Positions 25,465 through 34,880 of a DNA stretch of 64,000 bases are shown here, piece after piece (the first letter of the stretch is position 1; each line of letters opens with the position of its first letter). Origin of the DNA: Flavobacterium sp. SM15 (lineage in GTDB: Bacteria; Bacteroidota; Bacteroidia; Flavobacteriales; Flavobacteriaceae); contig NZ_JAKLTO010000006.1 of the NCBI RefSeq assembly GCF_022012335.1, forward strand, positions 62,001-126,000, written 5' to 3'. Position numbers and translations under genes: made by a program. Below the pieces are notes generated by a model. The model worked only from the letters and a program-made list of their open reading frames with translations, was not told where the DNA came from and searched no databases.

Positions 25465-26649
25465 TTATCTTCTGAACTTATTTCGGGTAATGATATTTTT
25501 AAGCTTAGCTTTCAAATCTTCTCCGGTATCGTAAACCATTTGTTCGTTACTTGGGAAGGGAACGGCTCTTCGTTCAAAATAAGGTAGATAATCATTATCA
25601 CAAGCCAATTTGTTACCGTTGTAATTTGCATAAATGTATTCGAAATTAAACTCACTCGCCAAAGGGAATGTTTCAATCAGCTGATTACTTTTGAAATCGA
25701 TGTAATCCACTTTAGCAGTTACCTGGCAAGCTTTAAACTGACGGAACTCGTAAATATTGGCGCGAATGGTTTTGAAATTATCCACCATAATCACATTTCC
25801 TCTTTCGTCTTTAACCTGATTTCCGTTAGCATCCAGTAAAGGTTTTGTTCCGTCTTTAACTTGTTTTTCTTTAACAAATTCTTTCTCTTTCACTTGTTCC
25901 GGAGAAATATTAATCTGACGGAAATTTACGATCATACCGTAATCATAAGTAATTCCTTTTTGACGGTTACTGTGGTAAACGGTCCATTTGTCGTTCAATC
26001 CGAATGTGCTGAAATCCAATAAATCGTTTTGTAAACGCTGAGGGATAATCATGTTGGTTTCGTTTTTCGTATACACATTCACGAAATCGGTTCCTTTAAA
26101 CTGCGCTTCGTCCATTAACTGCTTAACATCTTTATAGCCAGGATTGATATTGTCTAAATAAGCCAAATCATCATAAGCACGACGAATGGTCATTTTATCG
26201 CTGGTTTTCAGTAGCAATTTAGAATTGTCATACAAATATTTAGAAAGCGCATTTTTGCTGCTTACGGTTTCCGAAGAATAATCTCCGAAAGGAAATATAG
26301 CATCACGTCCTTCTTTTAATAATCTAAGCGGTAATAAAGGGCGGATTTTCTCCTGACGATTGTTTAATTGTAAATAAGTATTATAAATTTTCTCAAGATT
26401 TGATGGGTTTGCATCTTTTGCTAGTGCATCAATCGTGCGTAAATCGCGATCTTTTGCTTTTGCAAAGGCTTCTTCAAGCAGATAAACATAATCTTGTTTT
26501 CCTTTAGCATTTTTGTTGGTACGCAAACCTTCTACAGCTCTGGCGATAGCGCCGTCGTAGTCACCATCACTAAGCATGGACTGGGTTTGTTTTACACCGC
26601 AGGAATAAACGAAAATCAATAATAAAAACAGAGTAGTTATTCTTTTCAT
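25465..26649 (-). CDS. Lipoprotein of unknown function
   Basis: 394 residues from the ATG at 26649; an upstream in-frame TTG would add six residues ahead of a good signal sequence. The lipobox is YSCG. The N-terminal third is helical with TPR-like character (GDYDGAIARAVEGLRTNKNAKGKQDYVYLLEEAF), the remainder has predicted strands including two similar D-x-N-G/E-R-G-N segments. I do not recognise the family; similar lipoproteins are common as hypotheticals in Flavobacteriia. It stands alone, preceded by a Flavo-1-like element and followed by a terminator. Confidence 0.8.
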   Translation of the reverse strand: MKRITTLFLLLIFVYSCGVKQTQSMLSDGDYDGAIARAVEGLRTNKNAKGKQDYVYLLEEAFAKAKDRDLRTIDALAKDANPSNLEKIYNTYLQLNNRQEKIRPLLPLRLLKEGRDAIFPFGDYSSETVSSKNALSKYLYDNSKLLLKTSDKMTIRRAYDDLAYLDNINPGYKDVKQLMDEAQFKGTDFVNVYTKNETNMIIPQRLQNDLLDFSTFGLNDKWTVYHSNRQKGITYDYGMIVNFRQINISPEQVKEKEFVKEKQVKDGTKPLLDANGNQVKDERGNVIMVDNFKTIRANIYEFRQFKACQVTAKVDYIDFKSNQLIETFPLASEFNFEYIYANYNGNKLACDNDYLPYFERRAVPFPSNEQMVYDTGEDLKAKLKNIITRNKFRR

Positions 26650-26681
26650 ATATGATAATTTTAGCAAAAATATAATTTTTC

Positions 26682-26767
26682 AGGAGCTTTTCCCGCTATC
26701 CACTATATCTTTTTGTCTTACAAAAAAGTAATACAAAAAGGATGCCGTTTCTATCGGGGCTAGGGGA
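26682..26767 (-). ncRNA. Structured intergenic element, Flavo-1-like (copy 2)
   Basis: The minus strand begins CCCCTAGCCCCGATAGAAAC and ends GGATAGCGGGAAAAGCTCC. AGC and CCCG near the 5' end pair with CGGG and GCT near the 3' end; the centre has an 8-bp stem CTTTTTGT/ACAAAAAG around a 16-base loop. This is the classic layout I recall for the abundant Flavo-1 RNA of flavobacteria (Rfam comparison not run). It lies between two genes of the same strand. Confidence 0.65.
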
Positions 26768-26784
26768 TTATCTTAAAAAAAGAC

Positions 26785-26814
26785 GAAAAAAAACTCTGAA
26801 GTACATTCAGAGTT
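26785..26814 (-). terminator. Terminator of the PorT-like gene
   Basis: AACTCTGAA (26792-26800) and TTCAGAGTT (26806-26814) form a 9-bp stem with a 5-base loop; an A-run at 26786-26793 supplies the U-run. Confidence 0.85.
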
Positions 26815-26821
26815 TTAATCA

Positions 26822-27478
26822 TTATATTTTGAAATTCCATTTAGCAATAAAACTGGCGGTATTCATTCGGGTATCATTTAAGGAATAACTGCTAGCATTG
26901 TTAACTTCTGTAAGGCCGAAATCATCACGCAGTTCCAATGAAAGCGAATTTGTTTTGCTAAGTTCAAATTCATATCCAATACCTAAACTAATTCCCATAT
27001 TGTTTCCTCCGAAGAGTTTATTGAAATCTAAATTATTTTTCGTCCCATCATAATAATTGGTAACATTTAATGGAACACTAATAAAAGGTCCGGCATTAAT
27101 GAAAGGGCTATACTCTCCATCAAACTTAAATTTAAGAAGTAGTGGAACTGTTAGGTAATCAAACTTTGTAACACTTTTTATATCAGAAGGCCAACTGCTT
27201 CCCGTAAATCCCGAAAATACGGGGGCTTCATTAACATAAAAAGACTTTCTTTCGTAATTAAAGTTTGTTATAAAGGAAAAATTATTGCTCAGGCTGATAT
27301 CGAAACCAACTCCAAGAACATAACCAACTTGTGGATGGCTGTCGTTCGCGTAATAACTTCCCCAAATATTAGTGTAATTTAAACCGGTATTAATTCCAAC
27401 TTTTACGTTATTCTTTTTTTGGGCTTGTAGAGTAAATGAACTTATAATCAGTAAAATGAAAAAAGATTTTTTAAACAT
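26822..27478 (-). CDS. PorT-family outer-membrane beta-barrel protein
   Basis: 218 residues. Signal peptide to LQAQ, then alternating hydrophobic strands of an eight-stranded barrel (VKVGINTGLNYTNIWG, VGYVLGVGFDISLSNNFSFITNFNYERKSF, YLTVPLLLKFKFDG, FGLTEVNNASSYSLNDTR, TASFIAKWNFKI). The final F-K-I resembles the usual terminal aromatic signature of outer-membrane proteins. Proteins of this type occur in many copies in Bacteroidota with unknown roles. It lies 11 bases after fumarylacetoacetase on the same strand. Confidence 0.85.
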   Translation of the reverse strand: MFKKSFFILLIISSFTLQAQKKNNVKVGINTGLNYTNIWGSYYANDSHPQVGYVLGVGFDISLSNNFSFITNFNYERKSFYVNEAPVFSGFTGSSWPSDIKSVTKFDYLTVPLLLKFKFDGEYSPFINAGPFISVPLNVTNYYDGTKNNLDFNKLFGGNNMGISLGIGYEFELSKTNSLSLELRDDFGLTEVNNASSYSLNDTRMNTASFIAKWNFKI

Positions 27479-27489
27479 GAAAATTGAAA

Positions 27490-28773
27490 TTATTTTGTTG
27501 GTATAGGGGGAAGCAACTTACTGGAAACTTCTCCAAATCCAATTCTAACTTTATCATTAGTACAGTAACCTTTCATAATAACGGTATCTCCATCGTTAAT
27601 GAATTTACGCTCGGAACCGTCTTTCATCTGGATAGGGTTTTTTCCGCCCCAAGTAAGTTCTAACATCGAACCAAATGAATCTTCAGTAGGACCGGAAATA
27701 GTTCCAGACCCCATCATATCACCAGAGTTGATTCTACAACCGTTGATGGTGTGATGTGCCAATTGCTGACTCATGGTCCAGTACATATATTTTAGGTTTG
27801 ATTTACTAACCAAAGTTTCCTGATTGTTCTCAGGGGTGATATATACTTCTAAATTGATGTCAAAAGCGTGGTCACCGGTTTGTTGTAAATACGGTAGCGG
27901 TGTTGGCTCTTGTTTAGGTGATGCACAACGGAAAGGCTCTAAAGCATCCATAGTTACAATCCAAGGAGAAATTGACGAAGCGAAGTTTTTTGCCAAGAAA
28001 GGTCCAAGCGGCACATATTCCCATTTCTGGATGTCGCGTGCAGACCAGTCATTTAATAATACCATCCCGAAGATATAATCCTCAGCTTCACCAACGGGGA
28101 TGTTTTCCCCCATAATGTTAGCATCGGTAGTAATGAAAGCAGTTTCCAATTCGAAATCCACTAATCGTGAAGGACCGAAAACCGGAGCTGTTGCATCAGC
28201 CGGCAAGGTTTGTCCCATTGGGCGGTGTACAGGAATTCCCGAAGGAACAATCGTAGAACTTCTTCCGTGGTAACCAACCGGAATGTGCAACCAGTTAGGT
28301 AACAAAGCGTTTTCCGGATCACGAAACATTTTACCAACATTAGTAGCGTGCTCTTTACTTGAATAGAAATCAGTATAATCACCAATATGAACCGGCAATT
28401 GCATTTCTACATCATCAATATTGAAAACCACTACGTCTCGGTGGGCTTTATTGTCGCGTAATTCGGAATTGTTTGCATCGAAAATATCTGCTAAACGGTT
28501 ACGTACCAGTCTCCAGGTTTTTTTTCCGTCTCCGATAAAATCATTTAAAGTATCCTGCATGAACATATCGTCGGTTAAATCAATACCTTCGAAATAACCA
28601 AGTTGTTGTAAGGCGCCCATATCGATGGCGTAATTACCGATTCTTGTACCGATGGTAACTACGTCTTCTTTAGTGATAAAAACTCCGAAAGGAATATTCT
28701 GTATTGGAAAATCACAGTTTTCAGGAACTGACAACCATGAGGATCTATTTGGATCGTTTGCTGTTATAGGCAT
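27490..28773 (-). CDS. fahA: Fumarylacetoacetase
   Basis: 427 residues, the size of the eukaryote-type enzyme. Last step of tyrosine/phenylalanine degradation: fumarylacetoacetate to fumarate and acetoacetate. The N-terminal FAH domain ends near 115; the catalytic region contains the HGRSSTIVPSG loop, the metal-binding Glu in VDFELETAFI, and WSARDIQKWEYVPLGPFLAKNF. No other tyrosine-degradation gene is present nearby. The gene is divergent from glyA with a 112-base intergenic region, so the two share a promoter region. Confidence 0.95.
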   Translation of the reverse strand: MPITANDPNRSSWLSVPENCDFPIQNIPFGVFITKEDVVTIGTRIGNYAIDMGALQQLGYFEGIDLTDDMFMQDTLNDFIGDGKKTWRLVRNRLADIFDANNSELRDNKAHRDVVVFNIDDVEMQLPVHIGDYTDFYSSKEHATNVGKMFRDPENALLPNWLHIPVGYHGRSSTIVPSGIPVHRPMGQTLPADATAPVFGPSRLVDFELETAFITTDANIMGENIPVGEAEDYIFGMVLLNDWSARDIQKWEYVPLGPFLAKNFASSISPWIVTMDALEPFRCASPKQEPTPLPYLQQTGDHAFDINLEVYITPENNQETLVSKSNLKYMYWTMSQQLAHHTINGCRINSGDMMGSGTISGPTEDSFGSMLELTWGGKNPIQMKDGSERKFINDGDTVIMKGYCTNDKVRIGFGEVSSKLLPPIPTK

Positions 28774-28826
28774 GATGTTGTGTTTTTTATAAATGTTGAA
28801 TTTTCAATCATCAAATATACTTTCAA

Positions 28827-28859
28827 TTGGGATTTTACCAAACTCTTTTCGTATTTTTG
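28827..28859 (+). promoter_or_regulatory. Promoter of glyA
   Basis: TTGG (28827-28830), 21 bases, TATTTTTG (28852-28859). The -7 box is an exact TAnnTTTG, 26 bases in front of the glyA ATG. Confidence 0.6.
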
Positions 28860-28885
28860 AGCTCGATTTAACAAATTTATTGAAA

Positions 28886-30160
28886 ATGCAACGCGACGAA
28901 CAAATTTTCGACTTAATTCTTGAAGAACAAGACAGACAAATCCACGGATTAGAACTTATTGCATCTGAAAACTTTGTAAGCGACCAGGTTATGGAAGCTG
29001 CAGGTTCGGTATTAACCAACAAATATGCGGAAGGTTATCCTGGAAAAAGATATTATGGTGGATGTGAAGTAGTAGATGTTATTGAGCAAATTGCCATCGA
29101 CAGAGCCAAAGAACTTTTTGGAGCTGAATATGTAAACGTACAGCCTCACTCGGGTTCACAAGCAAATACAGCAGTTTTTGCAGCTTGTTTAAAACCGGGA
29201 GATAAAATTTTAGGTTTCGATTTATCGCACGGCGGTCACCTAACGCACGGTTCTCCGGTGAACTTTTCCGGGAAATTGTACAATCCGGTATTTTACGGAG
29301 TAGAACAGGAGACAGGTCGTTTAAACTACGATAAAATCCAAGAGATTGCTACTAAAGAACAACCAAAATTAATCATTGCGGGAGCTTCAGCTTATTCCCG
29401 TGATATGGATTTCAAACGTTTTCGTGAAATCGCGGATTCAGTTGGAGCTATCTTAATGGCGGATATTTCACACCCTGCAGGATTAATTGCAAAAGGCTTG
29501 ATGAGTGATCCGATTCCTCATTGTCATATTGTAACTACAACTACCCATAAAACGTTACGCGGACCTCGTGGTGGAATGATCATGATGGGGAAAGATTTTG
29601 AAAACCCTTGGGGCTTAACCACTCCAAAAGGTGAAATCCGTATGATGTCGCACGTGTTGGATATGTCGGTTTTCCCTGGAAATCAAGGTGGGCCGTTAGA
29701 GCATATTATCGCTGCTAAAGCAGTAGCTTTCGGTGAAGCTTTAACTGATGAGTTTTTCAACTATGCAATGCAGGTTCAGAAAAATGCTAAAGCAATGGCG
29801 GAAGCTTTTGTAAAAAGAGGTTACAACATTATTTCTGGCGGAACGGATAACCACATGATGTTAATCGATTTAAGAAACAAAGGAATCTCCGGTAAAGAAG
29901 CTGAAAACGCATTAGTAAAGGCTGAAATTACAGTTAATAAAAACATGGTTCCTTTTGATGATAAATCACCATTTGTTACTTCTGGTATCCGTGTAGGAAC
30001 TCCTGCAATCACAACTCGTGGTTTGGTTGAAGCTGATATGGAAACTGTTGTGGATATGATCGACCGCGTAATTATGAACCACACTAACGAAGAAGTGTTA
30101 GAACAAGTTGCCGATGAGGTTAACGACATGATGAGTGAAAGAGCGATGTTTGTTTTCTAA
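28886..30160 (+). CDS. glyA: Serine hydroxymethyltransferase
   Basis: 424 residues from the ATG at 28886; an upstream in-frame start would add 31 residues but would lie in front of the promoter, so it is rejected. Interconverts serine and glycine with tetrahydrofolate, feeding one-carbon metabolism. Key features: [13 protein letters not shown] (18-30), [16 protein letters not shown] (45-60), [16 protein letters not shown], and the PLP lysine in [16 protein letters not shown] single-gene unit followed by a terminator. Confidence 0.97.
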   Translation: MQRDEQIFDLILEEQDRQIHGLELIASENFVSDQVMEAAGSVLTNKYAEGYPGKRYYGGCEVVDVIEQIAIDRAKELFGAEYVNVQPHSGSQANTAVFAACLKPGDKILGFDLSHGGHLTHGSPVNFSGKLYNPVFYGVEQETGRLNYDKIQEIATKEQPKLIIAGASAYSRDMDFKRFREIADSVGAILMADISHPAGLIAKGLMSDPIPHCHIVTTTTHKTLRGPRGGMIMMGKDFENPWGLTTPKGEIRMMSHVLDMSVFPGNQGGPLEHIIAAKAVAFGEALTDEFFNYAMQVQKNAKAMAEAFVKRGYNIISGGTDNHMMLIDLRNKGISGKEAENALVKAEITVNKNMVPFDDKSPFVTSGIRVGTPAITTRGLVEADMETVVDMIDRVIMNHTNEEVLEQVADEVNDMMSERAMFVF

Positions 30161-30182
30161 ACATCATCTAAATCATAAAAAG

Positions 30183-30212
30183 AAAGTCTCTCAGTTTTGG
30201 GGGACTTTTTTA
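30183..30212 (+). terminator. Terminator of glyA
   Basis: AAAGTCTCTC (30183-30192) pairs with GGGGGACTTT (30199-30208), using three G-U pairs, and is followed by T's. Confidence 0.8.
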
Positions 30213-30938
30213 TTTGAAAAAATAATTAACGGATTGTATTATTGAGGTAAGCAAAATAACTCCTAAAACAACGTAACGAAAATATTTTTGTGAAGTTTTT
30301 TCCAAAATCTTTTTCCCGATCCAGGTTCCTAAAATGCTAATTAGAATTAGCCCGGGAATGTAAATAAGATGCTCTTTAAGAAAGTAGCCGTTGTAGATGT
30401 AAATAACCGCGCGACTGGAATCTACCCCTAAATCGATTAAAGCTGAGGTGGCAATAAAAATATCTTTCTGTAAATTGAAAGCGGTTAAAGTTAACCCACG
30501 AATGGCGCCACCGGTTCCTATTAAACCGGCAAGGAAACCGGAAAGTGTTCCTCCAATGAAAAGGTTTCGATCATTCTTTTCAAGTGTTTTGTTGATGTTG
30601 AAAATCAAATAAACAGATAGAATCAAAAGAACAAAACTCATACCGAGTTCAATTTCTTTCTGTGGAATGTACTTTGTAAGTAAAGCGCCGATGATAACAA
30701 AAATGATTGCAGGAATACCAAGTTTAATAAAAATAGATTTATCTACGCCATTACGAAACAGCAAGATTTTGGAAATATTACTGAAAACATGAAAAACAGC
30801 AGTAATTCCCAATACGATTTTAAAGTCGAAAAATATAGCTGCCAGAGGAACAAACAGAATGGATGATCCAAAACCACTAACGGTTCCGATAATTTCAGCA
30901 ATGAGAGCTAGGGCAAAAAACAGGAGCAGTTCTTCCAT
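30210..30938 (-). CDS. TauE/SafE family membrane protein (sulfite/organosulfonate exporter type)
   Basis: 242 residues, about eight membrane segments. The family repeats are visible as EIIGTVSGFGSSILFVPLA near the N-terminus and GGTLSGFLAGLIGTGGAIRGLTL in the middle, the two pseudo-symmetric halves of the fold. Family members move sulfite, sulfoacetate or taurine-derived compounds, but many have no known substrate. It converges on glyA and is monocistronic. The start is placed at MEELLLFF, just before the first helix. Confidence 0.85.
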   Translation of the reverse strand: MEELLLFFALALIAEIIGTVSGFGSSILFVPLAAIFFDFKIVLGITAVFHVFSNISKILLFRNGVDKSIFIKLGIPAIIFVIIGALLTKYIPQKEIELGMSFVLLILSVYLIFNINKTLEKNDRNLFIGGTLSGFLAGLIGTGGAIRGLTLTAFNLQKDIFIATSALIDLGVDSSRAVIYIYNGYFLKEHLIYIPGLILISILGTWIGKKILEKTSQKYFRYVVLGVILLTSIIQSVNYFFK

Positions 30939-31000
30939 AAATAGGTTATCACTTTAAACAAATTTAACCTTTTTTAACGCTTTCTGTGAAAATTTTAAGA

Positions 31001-31029
31001 TTGGAATAGTTTTTGATTTACTATTTTTG
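31001..31029 (+). promoter_or_regulatory. Promoter of the 225-residue secreted protein
   Basis: TTGG (31001-31004), 17 bases, TATTTTTG (31022-31029). About 60 bases separate it from the GTG start. Confidence 0.5.
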
Positions 31030-31092
31030 AAAATATAATTCACAGAACTCCATTAAAATATTGTTTTGTGATGTAATTCAAATACCCAAACT

Positions 31093-31770
31093 GTGAACTA
31101 TTTATACGCTTTATTACTTGTATTTACTTTTTCTGTTTCAGCTTTTGCTCAGCCTGATAATGGAAAGAAAACTGTGGTTATCCCGCGTTTAAAAGATCCT
31201 GAAATTAAAGCTAATAACATTCCGGCTGTTGCGGCAACTCCGAGATTTAAGCCTATGGAATTCAGTAGTTCGGTTTTGGATAATGATAAGCCGCTCACTT
31301 TTCCAAAAGAAGGGAATAAAACGGTTCAAATAGGTGAAGCTCCAATTTCAAAGCCTGAAAAGTTTGCTAATCCTTATGAAATACCTAAAAACGCACTGCC
31401 AAAACCTCAAGGGGATGACAATACCAAAGTATTCAGAAGAAACCAATCTTTTGGTGAATTCAAAACCAAAGCCAATAGCATTGTGATTCGTTGCAGGGAC
31501 CATATGGCGGTTGATGGTGATATTGTGAAGGTGTACATCAATAATATGGTTGTTGCAGCACATGTGGAACTCTTCGAAGATTATAAAGTCATCCAAATAG
31601 GTTTAACACCAGGCTTTAATAAGCTAGATTTTGAAGCATTAAACCAAGGAACATCAGGTCCAAACACGGCTTTATTTGTAATTTTTGACGATAAAGGAAA
31701 TTTGATTACCAGCAATCAATGGGATCTTGCAACAGGTTTTAAAGGTTCTGTGATGATTATTAAAGAATAA
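31093..31770 (+). CDS. Secreted protein of unknown function
   Basis: 225 residues, starting with GTG, which directly precedes a good signal peptide (NYLYALLLVFTFSVSAFAQ). The middle is rich in proline and lysine with repeated 'K-P-x-x-F/P-x-x-P' segments and likely unstructured; the C-terminal 105 residues (KANSIVIRCRDHMAVDGDIVKVYINNMVVAAHVEL ... GLTPGFNKLDFEALNQGTS) look like a small beta-sandwich with conserved Cys-Arg-Asp. I recall this domain from other flavobacterial secreted hypotheticals but know no function. The gene is alone on its transcript or leads the ABC exporter genes 85 bases later. Confidence 0.78.
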   Translation: MNYLYALLLVFTFSVSAFAQPDNGKKTVVIPRLKDPEIKANNIPAVAATPRFKPMEFSSSVLDNDKPLTFPKEGNKTVQIGEAPISKPEKFANPYEIPKNALPKPQGDDNTKVFRRNQSFGEFKTKANSIVIRCRDHMAVDGDIVKVYINNMVVAAHVELFEDYKVIQIGLTPGFNKLDFEALNQGTSGPNTALFVIFDDKGNLITSNQWDLATGFKGSVMIIKE

Positions 31771-31855
31771 GCTTCATAAATCTTCATTATTTCCTTTATT
31801 TATGTAGAAAAAATCGTTATTTTTAAAGTGTTTATCGAATTTTCAGATTCTAAAA

Positions 31856-32941
31856 ATGGACATTTTAAAGATAGTTTTTCTCCCCGTTGCATTATTGTTC
31901 TTTTCCTGTAAGAATACTTCAGAGGCTTATACTGTATCGTCAAATAGCATTACAGAAAGCGTTTATGCTTCAGGTAGGGTAAAAGCAGAAAATCAGTATG
32001 CCGTATATGCAACGGTTTCAGGTGTTTTGTTGAAGAAAAACGCTGAGGTAGGTTCTAATGTAAATATTGGTCAAACCTTATTTGAAATTGAAAACGATAA
32101 AGCACAATTAGCCACACAAAATACCGAGCTGGCTTATCAGTTAAGCAAAGAGAACAGCCGTTTTATCCAGGATAAGATTGCAGAGCTTGAAATGGCAGTG
32201 CAAACCGCGAAAGACAAGTATTTGTTAGATAAATCGATTTTCGAGCGCAATAAAAACATCAAAGATCAGGGAGGGATTTCAGAAGTGGATTATCAAAGGG
32301 TGGAAATGGCTTATCACAGTTCGGAACTGAATTACCAAAGTTCACAAAAACGATTGGCACAATTACGACAACAGCTAAAGAACGAAGAACAGTCTAAAGC
32401 GATTAACCTGAAAATTAATCAAAAATCACAGGCAGATTTTTATGTTAAAAGTGCAATTTCAGGGAAACTATTTAACGTATTTGTAGAAAAAGGAGCTTTA
32501 GTCAATCCTCAGACACCTTTAGCAATCATCGGGAATGAAAATGATTTCCTCATAGAATTGGAAGTAGATGAAAACGACATGGTTAAAATTATGCCGGGTC
32601 AATTGGCCGTGATTACTTTAGACAGCTATAAAAATCAGGTTTTTGAAGCAACAGTTGTGAAAATTTATCCTATTATGGATGAGCGTTCCAGAACTTTTAA
32701 AATAGAAGCCCGTTTTATAAATCCTCCAAAAAAAATGTATCCCAATTTAACTACAGAGGCCAATATCATTATTAAAACAAAAAAAAATACGGTTGTAATT
32801 CCTAAAGAATATCTTATTGATAAAGAATTTGTGCTTTTGGAGAATGGAGAAAAACATAAAGTAAGAACAGGCTTATCGGATTACAAACAAATAGAAATTA
32901 TAAACGGTTTGCATTCCGGAGAAAGAATTATAAAACCTTAA
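31856..32941 (+). CDS. HlyD/MacA-type efflux adaptor, lipoprotein
   Basis: 361 residues. Signal sequence with lipobox LFFSC. Biotinyl-lipoyl half 1 (VYATVSGVLLKKNAEVGSNVNIGQTLFEI), a helical hairpin (about 85-180, Gln/Glu rich), half 2 (FYVKSAISGKLFNVFVEKGALVNPQTPLAII) and a beta-barrel domain are in the usual order. With the FtsX-like permease and the ATPase that follow (2-base spacings), it forms a MacAB-like exporter. The lipid anchor replaces the N-terminal membrane helix of classical MacA. No outer-membrane channel gene is nearby. Confidence 0.9.
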   Translation: MDILKIVFLPVALLFFSCKNTSEAYTVSSNSITESVYASGRVKAENQYAVYATVSGVLLKKNAEVGSNVNIGQTLFEIENDKAQLATQNTELAYQLSKENSRFIQDKIAELEMAVQTAKDKYLLDKSIFERNKNIKDQGGISEVDYQRVEMAYHSSELNYQSSQKRLAQLRQQLKNEEQSKAINLKINQKSQADFYVKSAISGKLFNVFVEKGALVNPQTPLAIIGNENDFLIELEVDENDMVKIMPGQLAVITLDSYKNQVFEATVVKIYPIMDERSRTFKIEARFINPPKKMYPNLTTEANIIIKTKKNTVVIPKEYLIDKEFVLLENGEKHKVRTGLSDYKQIEIINGLHSGERIIKP

Positions 32942-32943
32942 CC

Positions 32944-34200
32944 ATGAATTTCCGGCTGATCTTAAATATCGCATTGCATTTGCTTCGGGCGCGTTTAAAA
33001 CAAACCATTGTGGCAGGAGTAGGAGTTACCTTCGGAATTACAATGTTTATTACCCTTGTAAGTTTCATGAACGGTTTAAATGATCTGCTGGATAATCTGA
33101 TGTTGAACCGCACACCTCATATTCGGTTATATAATGAAATCAAGCCTTCGGAACACCAACCTATTAATCAAAGCAGCAAGTACCATAATTCGGTCAATTT
33201 TATCAATTCTATAAAGCCTAAAGATCGTGGCAAGGCGATTTATAACAGTAAGAAAGTGATCAGTGCTCTTAAAAGTGATTCCAGGGTTGTTAATGTAGCT
33301 CCAAAAGTGGTAACACCTGTTTTTTTTAATTCCGGGACTATTGAAATTTCAGGTGTTGTTAATGGGATTGATGTGAATGCCGAAGAAGAACTGTTTCGGT
33401 TCAGTGATTATATCAAGGAAGGAAAACTAACCGATTTGGAACAGAACAACAGTATTATCATTGGGAATGGAATTGCTCAAAAAATGATGCTTAAAGTAGG
33501 AGACATTGTGAAAGTGACTACACCTAAAGGAAGTTTGACATTACTTAAAATCGTTGGGATTTCCCAAATAGGAATTTCTGAAATTGACGATGCAATGACC
33601 ACCACTTCAATTGTCACAGCTCAAAAGCTCTTAGGAGAACCTACCAATTATATTACTGATATTCAGTTGAAATTGAATGATATAGCGCTGGCTCCTCAAC
33701 TTGCGAAAGAGTTTGGTTCCGAATTCGAATTGGATGCTGTTGATTATCAAACCGCTAACGCACAATTTGAAACCGGAACCAGAATAAGGAGCATAATTTC
33801 CTACGCTGTTGGAGTTGTACTGCTTATTGTTGCAGGATTTGGGATTTACAACATCCTTAATATGATGATATACGAAAAGATGGACAGCATAGCTATTTTA
33901 AAAGCTACGGGTTTTTCTGGAAAGGATGTTAAGTGGATTTTCATGACCTTATCAATGATTATCGGAATTGCAGGAGGAACACTAGGGCTGATTTTCGGTT
34001 ATATCTTTTCAAATATAATTGACATAATTCCATTTCGAACAGCCTCATTGCCAACCATTGAAACCTATCCGGTGAATTATAACCCAATATTTTACATAAT
34101 CGGGGCTACTTTTGCGGTTTTTACAACTGCTATTGCCGGACTTTTTCCTTCTGTAAAGGCAGCGAAAGTGGATCCTGTAGAAATCATCAGAGGAAAATAG
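32944..34200 (+). CDS. ABC transporter permease, MacB/FtsX type
   Basis: 418 residues. One helix near the N-terminus (20-45), a long extracytoplasmic domain (about 50-275), then three helices (about 283-305, 335-360, 383-405), the four-helix FtsX/MacB arrangement. The segment VEIIRGK at the C-terminus is the usual family ending. As part of a mechanotransmission-type ABC system it passes ATP-driven motion to the periplasmic adaptor rather than moving substrate through the membrane. Two bases separate it from the adaptor and from the ATPase gene. Confidence 0.9.
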   Translation: MNFRLILNIALHLLRARLKQTIVAGVGVTFGITMFITLVSFMNGLNDLLDNLMLNRTPHIRLYNEIKPSEHQPINQSSKYHNSVNFINSIKPKDRGKAIYNSKKVISALKSDSRVVNVAPKVVTPVFFNSGTIEISGVVNGIDVNAEEELFRFSDYIKEGKLTDLEQNNSIIIGNGIAQKMMLKVGDIVKVTTPKGSLTLLKIVGISQIGISEIDDAMTTTSIVTAQKLLGEPTNYITDIQLKLNDIALAPQLAKEFGSEFELDAVDYQTANAQFETGTRIRSIISYAVGVVLLIVAGFGIYNILNMMIYEKMDSIAILKATGFSGKDVKWIFMTLSMIIGIAGGTLGLIFGYIFSNIIDIIPFRTASLPTIETYPVNYNPIFYIIGATFAVFTTAIAGLFPSVKAAKVDPVEIIRGK

Positions 34201-34202
34201 AC

Positions 34203-34880
34203 ATGAAAGATACCGTACTCAAAACCCAAGGACTTAACAAATACTTTTATGAGCCTACAAAATTTCAGGTGCTCAAAGATATTAATCTGGAAGTGAGTCA
34301 TGGAGAATTTATTTCTGTAGTTGGAAAATCGGGTTGTGGAAAATCAACACTTTTGTATTTGCTTTCTACTATGGACACTGATTATGATGGCGAGATTTTT
34401 ATTCATAACGAATCAGTTACGGGCGCTCCCGATGAAAAACTAGCGCAAATCAGAAATGAAAATATTGGTTTTGTATTTCAGTTTCATTATTTACTCTCAG
34501 AATACAATGTACTTCGCAATGTGATGCTTCCCGGTCTAAAACTCAATAAGCTGTCTCAGGCCGAAATTGAACACAATGCCATAGAACATTTAAAAACTCT
34601 GGATATGCAGGATCAGGCTTTGAAAATGCCCAATCAGTTAAGTGGCGGGCAAAAGCAACGTGTGGCCATTGCAAGAGCGTTGATTAACAATCCGTTGATC
34701 ATTATGGGAGATGAGCCAACCGGAAATCTTGATAAACGAAACAGTGATTTGGTTTTTGATATTTTCAAACAACTTGTTCAGCAAAACAATCAAACCTTAC
34801 TTGTGGTAACTCATGACAATGATTTTGCAAGCCGAACCGAGCGAACAATTATCATGGAAGATGGTCGCATCATTACTTAA
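34203..34880 (+). CDS. ABC transporter ATP-binding protein, LolD/MacB type
   Basis: 225 residues; complete ATPase with Walker A GKSGCGKST (41-49), Q-loop FVFQFHYLLSEYNVL, signature LSGGQKQR, Walker B LIIMGDEPTGNLD and the H-loop VVTHDNDFA. The sequence after the Q-loop is typical of the LolD/FtsE/MacB-ATPase branch. It works with the permease encoded just upstream. The stop overlaps the stop of the convergent pentapeptide-repeat gene by 4 bases. Confidence 0.93.
   Translation: MKDTVLKTQGLNKYFYEPTKFQVLKDINLEVSHGEFISVVGKSGCGKSTLLYLLSTMDTDYDGEIFIHNESVTGAPDEKLAQIRNENIGFVFQFHYLLSEYNVLRNVMLPGLKLNKLSQAEIEHNAIEHLKTLDMQDQALKMPNQLSGGQKQRVAIARALINNPLIIMGDEPTGNLDKRNSDLVFDIFKQLVQQNNQTLLVVTHDNDFASRTERTIIMEDGRIIT

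Noticed and set aside
28793..28885. N-terminal extension of GlyA by 31 residues
   Set aside because: It would start in front of the TATTTTTG promoter box and has no similarity to the family; the ATG at 28886 gives the normal N-terminus.
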